5,872 nt of DNA from Clostridia bacterium (GTDB taxonomy: Bacteria > Bacillota > Clostridia > Oscillospirales > Butyricicoccaceae): positions 1-5,872 of the forward strand of contig JAFYNW010000226.1 of the NCBI GenBank assembly GCA_017547995.1. Reading direction: 5' to 3'. Every line of letters starts with the position of its first letter. Position 1 is the first letter of the stretch. Under the pieces are notes generated by a model. It did not search any database. It had not been told where the DNA came from and saw only the letters and a list, made by a program, of their open reading frames with translations. Shown piece by piece: positions 1 through 5,183 of this stretch. A program made the translations under genes and the position numbers.

Positions 1-44
1 AAGGCGCGGCGCTTGCGGCAAAGCTTCTTGAAATTATGAGGTAA
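1..44 (+). CDS. C-terminal tail of an unidentified upstream gene (partial)
   Basis: The third forward frame is open from the window edge and ends at TAA 42-44, reading GAALAAKLLEIMR, an amphipathic alanine/leucine-rich helix typical of a protein C-terminus. The other two forward frames stop at 31 and 39. The stop lies two bases before the ATG of the next gene, and the GAGG ribosome binding site of that gene (38-41) overlaps the last codons, so the two genes are probably translationally coupled in one operon. Thirteen residues are too few to name the family. Confidence 0.5.
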   Translation, partial: GAALAAKLLEIMR

Positions 45-46
45 CG

Positions 47-487
47 ATGGAAAACAAGCTTGATTCTATACTTAACGACCCTGAAAAGATGAAGGCGGCT
101 TTCGAGATGGCTTCGAAAATCGTGGGGCAGAATGGCACATCTTCCCCGCCTCCCAACATTGATTCCAACGCCCTTGCAGATACTCTGCAGAAGATGAAAT
201 CGAGCGGTGCGCTCGACAATATTCTCAGCAGTCTTTCGGGCAGACAGAGCGAAAAGGCTGAAAGCACAGTCGAAGAGCCTGAAAAGAAAAACAGCTTTGC
301 CGATATGCTGCCCGGTATTCTGCAGATGATGGGCGGCTCGGCAAACGTCAACAGCGACAGGGCAAATCTGCTTCGGGCAATCAAGCCTTACGTCAACGAG
401 GGGCGCTCGGGCAACATCGACCGTGCTGTCAACATGGCTGGTATGGCAAAGAGCGCGAAGAATGCGATAAAGGGCTTCAGACGATAG
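47..487 (+). CDS. small soluble helical protein of unknown function (146 aa)
   Basis: A complete ORF starts at ATG 47, with GAGG at 38-41 at good spacing, and stops at TAG 485-487. The product has no signal peptide or membrane helix. An N-terminal helical segment (about residues 1-28) is followed by a Ser/Pro/Asn-rich linker (about 29-40), a second helical block (about 41-65), a charged Glu/Lys-rich linker (about 66-82), and a Met/Gly-rich segment. It ends with a helical C-terminus carrying RANLLRAIKPYVNEGRSGNI, then IDRAVNM-type spacing and a basic tail. I recall similar 'R.NLL.A.KPY...R...ID.A' tails in small uncharacterised clostridial proteins, often encoded beside a small membrane protein like the next gene. 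That is memory, not a search. The layout of short helical blocks suggests a scaffold or partner-binding protein; the function is unknown. Confidence 0.85.
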   Translation: MENKLDSILNDPEKMKAAFEMASKIVGQNGTSSPPPNIDSNALADTLQKMKSSGALDNILSSLSGRQSEKAESTVEEPEKKNSFADMLPGILQMMGGSANVNSDRANLLRAIKPYVNEGRSGNIDRAVNMAGMAKSAKNAIKGFRR

Positions 488-505
488 GGTGATGGGCGGT
501 GAAAA

Positions 506-778
506 ATGTACAACCGATATATAAACTCTGCGGGCGGGCAGTTTTTCACTGCCGAGCCTGAGGATTATTTTCAGCAGGATGAGCCTGTTTTTAACGATAA
601 CGGACAGAATTATACTCAGAATGGCGGTCTGCGAGGGTTATTTTCCCGGCTTGGACTGTCTTTCGACATTGATACTGTTTTTCTGCTCGTGATAGTATAT
701 TTTCTCGTTGCCGATGGCGAGGATGATATGATGGAAACCTTGCTCATTGTGGCGGCACTGTTGTTTATGGGATTTTAG
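506..778 (+). CDS. small C-terminally membrane-anchored protein of unknown function (90 aa)
   Basis: Starts at ATG 506 behind the purine-rich GGCGGTG at 495-501 and stops at TAG 776-778, 18 bases after the preceding gene. The N-terminal half (residues 1-45) is polar and rich in Tyr, Asn, Gln and Asp, beginning MYNRYINSAGG. The C-terminal half has a short amphipathic stretch (GLRGLFSRLGL, about 42-52) and then two hydrophobic segments (about 57-68 and 77-90) separated by an acidic turn, ADGEDDMMET. That pattern, with an acidic loop between two short hydrophobic stretches and a polar head starting MY.RYI, matches a class of small clostridial proteins I remember from spore formers. No function is assigned to them with certainty. 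Close spacing indicates co-transcription and possibly physical partnership with the preceding product. Confidence 0.85.
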   Translation: MYNRYINSAGGQFFTAEPEDYFQQDEPVFNDNGQNYTQNGGLRGLFSRLGLSFDIDTVFLLVIVYFLVADGEDDMMETLLIVAALLFMGF

Positions 779-802
779 CGTTGATATGGTATAAATCGGC
801 AG

Positions 803-870
803 AAGCAAGCCCCTACCTGAGATTTTATCCGACTGCTTTTGCGGGAGGGCACAGAGACCCTCCCCTACGG
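803..870. repeat. probable interspersed palindromic repeat (GGGAGGG hairpin with CCCCTAC flanks)
   Basis: GGGAGGG at 843-849 pairs perfectly with CCCTCCC at 858-864 across the loop CACAGAGA. The hairpin runs straight into CCCCTACGG (862-870), and a second copy of CCCCTAC stands upstream at 810-816. No T-run follows the stem, so it is not a standard intrinsic terminator. From memory, hairpins of the form GCGGGNGGN...CCNCCCCTACGG are dispersed in many copies in gut Clostridia, usually between genes. Only one copy lies in this window, so multi-copy status is inferred. The boundaries given are approximate. Confidence 0.45.
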
Positions 871-944
871 GATTGTAATTGTCTATAAAATAGCACCGCA
901 GGTACAAAAGCTATTCGGATGAAGCAACGCACATTCCGCTTTCT

Positions 945-1029
945 GCGAATTCATTTCGCTGAAAGTTGAAAGTCTTTCTCAGAAATAAAGACTGATAATC
1001 GGGGACCCCATTGAGCCTGCTCAATAGGG
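945..1029. other. cluster of three small hairpins, possible structured RNA or degenerate repeat
   Basis: Three inverted repeats follow in order: GCGAA/TTCGC (945-949 with 955-959), AGTCTTT/AAAGACT (971-977 with 987-993), and CCC-ATTGAG/CTCAAT-GGG (1006-1029, one C-A mismatch, loop CCTG). GGGG at 1001-1004 could alternatively pair with CCCC at 1006-1009, competing with the third stem. They end 20 bases before the terminator hairpin. No promoter was found for a separate transcript, so this could equally be the 3' untranslated part of either converging transcript or repeat remnants. Confidence 0.3.
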
Positions 1030-1046
1030 AGAGCGAAGCGATAATT

Positions 1047-1080
1047 AAAAAGGAGTGACGATGGGTCACTCCTTGGTTTT
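1047..1080. terminator. bidirectional rho-independent terminator
   Basis: A perfect 10-bp stem AAGGAGTGAC/GTCACTCCTT (1050-1059 with 1065-1074) encloses the loop GATGG. Read on the reverse strand it is followed by TTTTT and then AATTAT, placing a good U-tract 11-35 bases past the stop codon of the last gene of the trpS operon. Read forward, GGTTTTATATTT follows, so it can also stop transcription from the 47-778 genes. Its position between two converging units fits this double use. Confidence 0.85.
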
Positions 1081-1084
1081 ATAT

Positions 1085-1831
1085 TTACGTTGGGTTTGTG
1101 TTGTTTGGAAGCAGGAATACGCTGTCTGCGATTTCGTCTGTGCCGATGAGAGTGACAGTCGTCTTGGCGAGAGTTTCCTTACCGTCTGCAAAGGTCACCT
1201 CGGTCACAAGGCCTGATGAAACCGAGATTACGTAGGTTTCATCAATCTGCGAATCTTCCCTTTTGCCTGTGATTTCGATGAAAAACTCACCGTTTTCCAC
1301 GACAGTACGGGCATTTTCGATGCTCTCAAAAGCCGAAAGCTCTTCGTATGGCGCAACGAATGCTGCGTCATCGTATGAAAAGCTGCCCTTGCCCATCTTT
1401 TCGAAGGTGCGTTTGCCGCTTTCCCAAAGATAAAGGCTGTTGTCTGTCAGCAGATAGCATATCGTTTCCCTGCCGTTTTCCGACTGGGTAACTTTGGCTT
1501 TAGTGCCTTTCACAAAGCCTTCTGTCGTTGTAACTCTGCTCTTTTCACCTGAGAAAACTGTGTTTTCCGTTTTGAAATGATATTCAAGAGGTCGTCTGAG
1601 CTGAGAAACAAGAGTGAGGACGTTTTCGCTTGTCACCTCAATCTTTTCGACGATGCGGACGTTTTCGCGTCTTATATCCTCGATGTCGATATTTTCACCG
1701 TCAGCCTTCTGTGGAAGAATGATGGTTTCCTGCTGAGGTGAGGAATTGAAATAGAAGCCTGCCGCCATACCGAGAAGCGTCACAATGACGGTCAGCAGTA
1801 CGGCTAAAAGCCAGCGGAATCTATTCTTCAT
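1085..1831 (-). CDS. membrane-anchored extracytoplasmic protein of unknown function (248 aa)
   Basis: The chosen start is ATG 1831, giving MKNRFRW followed by a strongly hydrophobic helix (about residues 8-28). This is a standard signal anchor with positive charges on the cytoplasmic side. After a polar linker (about 29-55) comes a region predicted to be beta-rich (about 57-245), with alternating segments such as ETICYLLTDNSLYLWESGKR, an aromatic/acidic motif VAPYEEL, and DETYVISVSSGLVTEV near the end. The layout resembles clostridial anchored proteins I remember as uncharacterised, and the strand pattern is reminiscent of LolA/LppX-type lipid-binding barrels. That fold link is inference. The start overlaps the end of the epimerase gene by 11 bases, indicating translational coupling. 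An ATG at 1870 (261 aa) and a GTG at 1879 are also in frame, but both would put extra residues before the anchor and lie in conserved epimerase codons. It closes the operon just before the terminator. Confidence 0.85.
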   Translation of the reverse strand: MKNRFRWLLAVLLTVIVTLLGMAAGFYFNSSPQQETIILPQKADGENIDIEDIRRENVRIVEKIEVTSENVLTLVSQLRRPLEYHFKTENTVFSGEKSRVTTTEGFVKGTKAKVTQSENGRETICYLLTDNSLYLWESGKRTFEKMGKGSFSYDDAAFVAPYEELSAFESIENARTVVENGEFFIEITGKREDSQIDETYVISVSSGLVTEVTFADGKETLAKTTVTLIGTDEIADSVFLLPNNTNPT

Positions 1832-2945
1832 AGCGTGCAATAATGGCTTCGATGATGCGCTTTGACGCATTGCCGTCACCGTATGGATTTACAGCTTTTG
1901 CCATTTTTGTATATTCTTCCTCATTGTGGAGGAGCATTTCTGTAACGTCGATGATATTCTGCTTGTCCACGCCGAGAAGACGGGCTGTGCCTGCCGCAAT
2001 AGCTTCAGGACGCTCTGTTTCCTGACGCATAACCAGCACAGGCTTACCGAGGGATGGTGCTTCTTCCTGAAGTCCGCCCGAGTCTGTAAGCACGAGATAG
2101 GAGCGCTTGATAAGATTGTGCATATCAAACACACCGACAGGCTCGATGAGGTGTACGTTTTCGATATCGGAGAGATACTTGCCTGCCATTTCTCTTACGT
2201 AAGGAGAAAGGTGGACAGGATAGATAATCTGCACGTCAGGATTATTCTTTGCGATTTCAGCCGCAGCCTGACAGATATTGTCAAATGGCTGACCGTAGTT
2301 TTCACGGCGGTGTGCTGTCATAAGAATAGTTTTCTTTGTGTAATCGATGTGATTGAGCTCTTCACATTCAAAGGAATAATCGTCCTTCGCTGTATATTTG
2401 ATGGAGTCGATTACTGTATTGCCTGTAATGTGAATTCCCTTTACAATGCCTTCGTTTTCGAGGTTCTGCGCATTTTTCACAGTTGGTGCAAAGTGCATTG
2501 CCGCGATTTTGGAAACGAGGAGACGGTTCATTTCTTCAGGGAATGGAGAATAGATATCGCCTGTGCGGAGGCCTGCTTCAACGTGACCTACGTCGATTTT
2601 CGCATAGAATGCGGCAAGAGCGCCTGCAAAGGTTGTTGTTGTATCACCGTGTACGAGGACGATATCAGGACGGTCTTTTGCGAAAACTTCTTCAAGACCG
2701 AGCATAGCCTTGGACGTGATTTTGGAGAGAGTCTGGCTCTTTTCCATAATGTCAAGGTCATAGTCAGGAGTGATGCCGAAAGCATCGAGCACCTGGTCGA
2801 GCATTTCTCTGTGCTGTGCTGTTACACAGACCATAGATTCAATCTGGTCGTAGTTTTTCATTTCGAGCACGAGAGGTGCCATCTTTATAGCTTCCGGACG
2901 GGTTCCGAAGATGGAACAGACCTTAATCTTTTTTGTTGTCTTCAT
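1821..2945 (-). CDS. wecB: UDP-N-acetylglucosamine 2-epimerase (non-hydrolysing)
   Basis: Interconverts UDP-GlcNAc and UDP-ManNAc in the cytoplasm. In Gram-positives (where it is often called mnaA) UDP-ManNAc feeds the wall teichoic acid linkage unit and related surface polymers. The 374-residue length is normal and the protein looks complete. Signature motifs appear in order: GTRPEAIKMAPL (14-25), TAQHREML (42-49, the region that binds allosteric UDP-GlcNAc in characterised enzymes), HGDTTT with Asp101, GHVEAGLRTGD with Glu123, PFPEEMNR with Glu137, HRRENYGQPF with His212, YPVHLSP, and DSGGLQEEAPSLGKPVLVMR (288-307) for UDP binding. The named acidic residues and His212 align with Asp95, Glu117, Glu131 and His213 of E. 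coli WecB. ATG 2945 is preceded by AGGTG (2957-2953) and overlaps the end of the upstream transferase gene by 23 bases, so the two are translationally coupled. Confidence 0.97.
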   Translation of the reverse strand: MKTTKKIKVCSIFGTRPEAIKMAPLVLEMKNYDQIESMVCVTAQHREMLDQVLDAFGITPDYDLDIMEKSQTLSKITSKAMLGLEEVFAKDRPDIVLVHGDTTTTFAGALAAFYAKIDVGHVEAGLRTGDIYSPFPEEMNRLLVSKIAAMHFAPTVKNAQNLENEGIVKGIHITGNTVIDSIKYTAKDDYSFECEELNHIDYTKKTILMTAHRRENYGQPFDNICQAAAEIAKNNPDVQIIYPVHLSPYVREMAGKYLSDIENVHLIEPVGVFDMHNLIKRSYLVLTDSGGLQEEAPSLGKPVLVMRQETERPEAIAAGTARLLGVDKQNIIDVTEMLLHNEEEYTKMAKAVNPYGDGNASKRIIEAIIARYEE

Positions 2946-4008
2946 CTTTTTTCACCTGTTCCTTTTCTTTTTTAATGTCGTATGCAAATACCGAGATGCC
3001 GAAGAATACGGCAAGGGCAACTGCGAGAACGAGAATGAGAATCTTTGCTTCACCAGAGGACGTAAGCACTACTGCGGAGAGGCCGAGCACTGCGGAGAGA
3101 GCATAGAGGATAGCAACCGTCTGCTTCTGGTCGAAGCCAAGGTCAACAAGTCTGTGATGAACGTGGCCGCGGTCAGCTGTGAAAGGACTCTGTCCCTTGA
3201 GAAGACGTCTGACGATAGCGAACACTGTATCGACGATTGGAAGGCCGAGCACCACGAATGGCACTGCGAAGGTTACGATTGCGTAGAATTTGAACAGACC
3301 CTGCACGGACATTACGGCCAGGATATAGCCGAGGAACATCGAGCCGGTGTCGCCCATGAAGATTTTCGCAGGATTGATGTTGAATGGCATAAAGCCGATG
3401 CAGGCACCTGCGAGAGCCGCCATAATGACTACAACGTATGCTTCGGACACGAGAGCCGCAACGAGAAGCATGGAGACAGATGCGATGGATGAGATGCCGA
3501 CTGCAAGACCGTCGAGGCCGTCGATAAAGTTAACGGCGTTAATCATGCCGACAATCCAGATAACTGTCAGCGGCACGGAGAAGATGCCAAGACGGATGTA
3601 GTCATAGGAAATGAATGGGTGCGCCACGGAATATACCTTGATGCCGTGGGACACAGGGATGAGTGCGGCGCCAATCTGGACAACCAGCTTGAAGAGAGCC
3701 GGAAGCGGCTTGATATCGTCGATTACACCGAGGACGATGAGCACGACGGCACCCATGAGAATGGACTTCATCTGGATTGTGACTCTGCCGAAAAGAAGGA
3801 CGGCTACCATAAAGCCGAAGAAGATTGCGAGGCCGCCCATTCTTGGAATCGGAGTCTTGTGCATTCTTCTGTTGTCCTTAGGCACGTCGATAGCACCTAC
3901 GTTTTTGGCAAGAATTCGCACAACAGGAGTTGCGCCGAAGGAAATTGCCAATGCTGTTATGAAAGCAAACAGAGCTTTTACAATAGCTTCACTGCTGATG
4001 TTTAAAAT
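2923..4008 (-). CDS. tagO: undecaprenyl-phosphate N-acetylglucosaminyl 1-phosphate transferase, TagO/WecA family; probable ATT start
   Basis: Integral membrane enzyme that transfers GlcNAc-1-phosphate from UDP-GlcNAc to undecaprenyl phosphate, the first membrane step of wall teichoic acid or related surface glycan synthesis. Numbered from the ATT start (361 aa), visible motifs are DVPKDNRRMHK and PIPRMGGLA (about 41-60), the Asp pair of GVIDD (97-98), NFIDGLDG (160-167), MGDTGS (218-223), and GHVHHRL (281-287), the sugar-nucleotide loop typical of WecA/TagO rather than MraY. About ten hydrophobic helices are present, with a charged Lys/Glu tail at the end. The only conventional start in frame before the conserved core is TTG 3951, which has no ribosome binding site and cuts off the first membrane helix. 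AGGTGA at 4018-4013 sits five bases before ATT 4008, adding LNISSEAIVKALFAFITALA, the missing helix. The preceding in-frame stop is the trpS stop (4029-4027). Enzyme family is near certain; the start is less so. Confidence 0.93.
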   Translation of the reverse strand: MLNISSEAIVKALFAFITALAISFGATPVVRILAKNVGAIDVPKDNRRMHKTPIPRMGGLAIFFGFMVAVLLFGRVTIQMKSILMGAVVLIVLGVIDDIKPLPALFKLVVQIGAALIPVSHGIKVYSVAHPFISYDYIRLGIFSVPLTVIWIVGMINAVNFIDGLDGLAVGISSIASVSMLLVAALVSEAYVVVIMAALAGACIGFMPFNINPAKIFMGDTGSMFLGYILAVMSVQGLFKFYAIVTFAVPFVVLGLPIVDTVFAIVRRLLKGQSPFTADRGHVHHRLVDLGFDQKQTVAILYALSAVLGLSAVVLTSSGEAKILILVLAVALAVFFGISVFAYDIKKEKEQVKKDEDNKKD

Positions 4009-4012
4009 AAGA

Positions 4013-4018
4013 TCACCT
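4013..4018 (-). promoter_or_regulatory. ribosome binding site that decides the tagO start
   Basis: AGGTGA on the reverse strand lies in the 18-base gap between the trpS stop and ATT 4008. It is the only Shine-Dalgarno-like sequence near the 5' end of the tagO-like frame, and no ATG, GTG or TTG stands within useful distance in that frame. The epimerase gene uses a near-identical AGGTGAAAA, which supports its being functional. Confidence 0.7.
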
Positions 4019-4026
4019 GCTTTCTT

Positions 4027-5028
4027 TTATCTGTGGATAAAGCCGATCTTTCTCTGGACCTTATCGAGAGTGCGCTGAGCAATACGTGCTGCACGCTCTG
4101 CGCCATCCTTATATACTTCTTCAAGATAATCCTTGTTCTTGAGGAGCTCGTCTGTCTTTTCTCTTACAGGACGGAGCATATCTGCAACAGCTGTACCGAC
4201 AGCCATCTTGAAGTCGCCGTAGCCCTTGCCTTCAAACTCGAGCTCGATTTCTTCGATGGACTTGCCTGTTGCAATAGAGTAGATTGTGATGAGATTCTTG
4301 ATACCAGGCTGTTCGTCACAGTACTTGACCTGACCGAGACTGTCTGTAACAGCGCTCTTGAACTTCTTGATGATCTGGTCGTCTGTATCTGTGAGAAGAA
4401 TGATGGACTTTTCGTTCTTGTCAGACTTACTCATCTTCTTTTCAGGCTCCTGAAGAGACATAATCTTTGCGCTCTTCTTGCCGATTACAGGGTTAGGAAG
4501 CTTGAAAGTATCGGAGTAAAGACCGTTGAAGCGGTTTGCGATGTCGCGTGCAAGCTCAACGTGCTGCTTCTGGTCGCCGCCTACTGGAACGTCGTCTGTC
4601 TGGTAAAGAAGAATGTCGGACGCCATAAGAACAGGGTATGTGAAAAGGCCTGCGTTGATATTGTCGGCATTCTTGCTGGACTTATCCTTGAACTGTGTCA
4701 TTCTGGAAAGTTCGCCGAACATTGTATAGCAATTGAGAATCCATGCAAGCTCGAAGTGCTGTGGCACGTGGCTCTGGATAAACATAATATTCTTCTTAGG
4801 GTCAAGACCTGCTGCGATATATGTAGCGAGAAGGCGGAGTGTTGCTTCTCTGAGTGCCTTTGGCTCCTGACGTACTGTGATAGCGTGAGCATCAACGATA
4901 GAGTAGATACAGTTATGTGTTTCTTCCATAGGAATCCAATTGTTTATGGCTCCCAAGTAATTTCCGATAGTAAGCTTGCCTGATGGCTGGATGCCGCTGA
5001 AAACGATTGGCTTTCTCTGGTTTTCCAT
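4027..5028 (-). CDS. trpS: tryptophan--tRNA ligase (TrpRS)
   Basis: Charges tRNA-Trp with tryptophan in the cytoplasm. It is a class I synthetase of the compact bacterial type, 333 residues, full length. The N-terminal SGIQPSGKLTIGNYLGA contains TIGN (20-23), the HIGH-type ATP motif. MASDIL (135-140) carries Asp138 in the position expected to recognise the indole NH. GDQKQHVELARDIANRFN (151-168) is the usual family signature, and KMSKSDKN (198-205) is the KMSKS loop. The C-terminal helical part ends in a basic tail. ATG 5028 is preceded by AGGAGG (5044-5039) ten bases upstream, and conserved residues begin directly after it. It is the first gene of an operon with the two surface-polymer genes, 18 bases ahead of the tagO start with no terminator between. 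The leader is too short for a T-box. Confidence 0.98.
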   Translation of the reverse strand: MENQRKPIVFSGIQPSGKLTIGNYLGAINNWIPMEETHNCIYSIVDAHAITVRQEPKALREATLRLLATYIAAGLDPKKNIMFIQSHVPQHFELAWILNCYTMFGELSRMTQFKDKSSKNADNINAGLFTYPVLMASDILLYQTDDVPVGGDQKQHVELARDIANRFNGLYSDTFKLPNPVIGKKSAKIMSLQEPEKKMSKSDKNEKSIILLTDTDDQIIKKFKSAVTDSLGQVKYCDEQPGIKNLITIYSIATGKSIEEIELEFEGKGYGDFKMAVGTAVADMLRPVREKTDELLKNKDYLEEVYKDGAERAARIAQRTLDKVQRKIGFIHR

Positions 5029-5093
5029 TTCGTATATTCCTCCTTAGGTAGTATTTTATATTTTATATACATAGGCATATTATCATAACATAT

Positions 5094-5122
5094 ATAATAC
5101 CACAAAATCAATTGCATTGCAA
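5094..5122 (-). promoter_or_regulatory. probable sigma-A promoter of the trpS operon
   Basis: On the reverse strand TTGCAA (5122-5117) and TATTAT (5099-5094) are separated by 17 bases, and the -10 is preceded by TGG, an extended -10. Start of transcription would fall near 5087, giving a leader of about 59 bases. A second, overlapping pair, TTGATT (5111-5106) with TATGAT (5087-5082) at 18 bases, is nearly as good. Either would serve the operon. Assignment is by pattern only. Confidence 0.6.
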
Positions 5123-5125
5123 TTG
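5109..5125. promoter_or_regulatory. perfect 17-base dyad in the divergent promoter region, candidate operator
   Basis: CAATTGCA-T-TGCAATTG is an inverted repeat with 8-base arms around one central base. It contains the -35 of one trpS promoter candidate and touches the -35 of the other, so a protein bound here could block transcription of the trpS operon. It also sits about 60-75 bases before the ypeB ATG. The short, closely spaced arms suit a DNA-binding dimer better than an RNA hairpin. The binding protein is unknown. Confidence 0.4.
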
Positions 5126-5183
5126 TATATTTATGTTTTTTACGTTAAAAATAACCTTAAAATCAAACTGACGAGGTTTTCCT

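Larger units (their letters stand above)
779..1084. other. intergenic region between converging transcription units
   Basis: This 306-base gap has no convincing gene. Left to right it holds a palindromic repeat-like element (about 803-870), a stretch without clear signal (871-944), three small hairpins (945-959, 971-993, 1006-1029), and the terminator hairpin at 1050-1074. A reverse-strand frame running from 907 into the 506-778 gene has no ribosome binding site and is antisense to a better-supported gene. Confidence 0.7.

Noticed and set aside
34..384. Reverse-strand frame opposite the first small gene
   Set aside because: The forward gene has a proper ribosome binding site and operon context; the Ser/Phe-rich reverse product looks like a shadow.
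843..864. GGGAGGG/CCCTCCC hairpin considered as a terminator for the 47-778 genes
   Set aside because: No U-tract follows; the downstream bases are CCTACGGG. The hairpin at 1050-1074 is the better terminator.
638..907. Reverse-strand frame spanning the end of the small membrane protein gene and the repeat element
   Set aside because: No ribosome binding site, runs through a palindromic repeat, and is antisense to a better gene.
1926..2975. Long forward-strand open frame (349 codons) across the epimerase gene
   Set aside because: Fully antisense to wecB with all its family motifs. The translated product is unusually rich in Cys, His and Phe as expected of a shadow frame, and no ribosome binding site precedes it.
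2911..4078. Several forward-strand frames opposite the tagO-like gene
   Set aside because: Antisense to an intact membrane enzyme. Products are either Met/Thr/Pro-rich or Glu/His/Cys-rich nonsense and lack start signals.
4033..4983. Long forward-strand open frame (316 codons) opposite trpS
   Set aside because: Shadow of a near-certain gene; Cys/Leu-rich implausible product and no conserved motif.
5125..5153. Possible sigma-G promoter for ypeB (GTATA, 17 bases, AAAAATA)
   Set aside because: The -35 fits but only three of five key -10 positions match; in such AT-rich DNA this is too weak to annotate as a feature.
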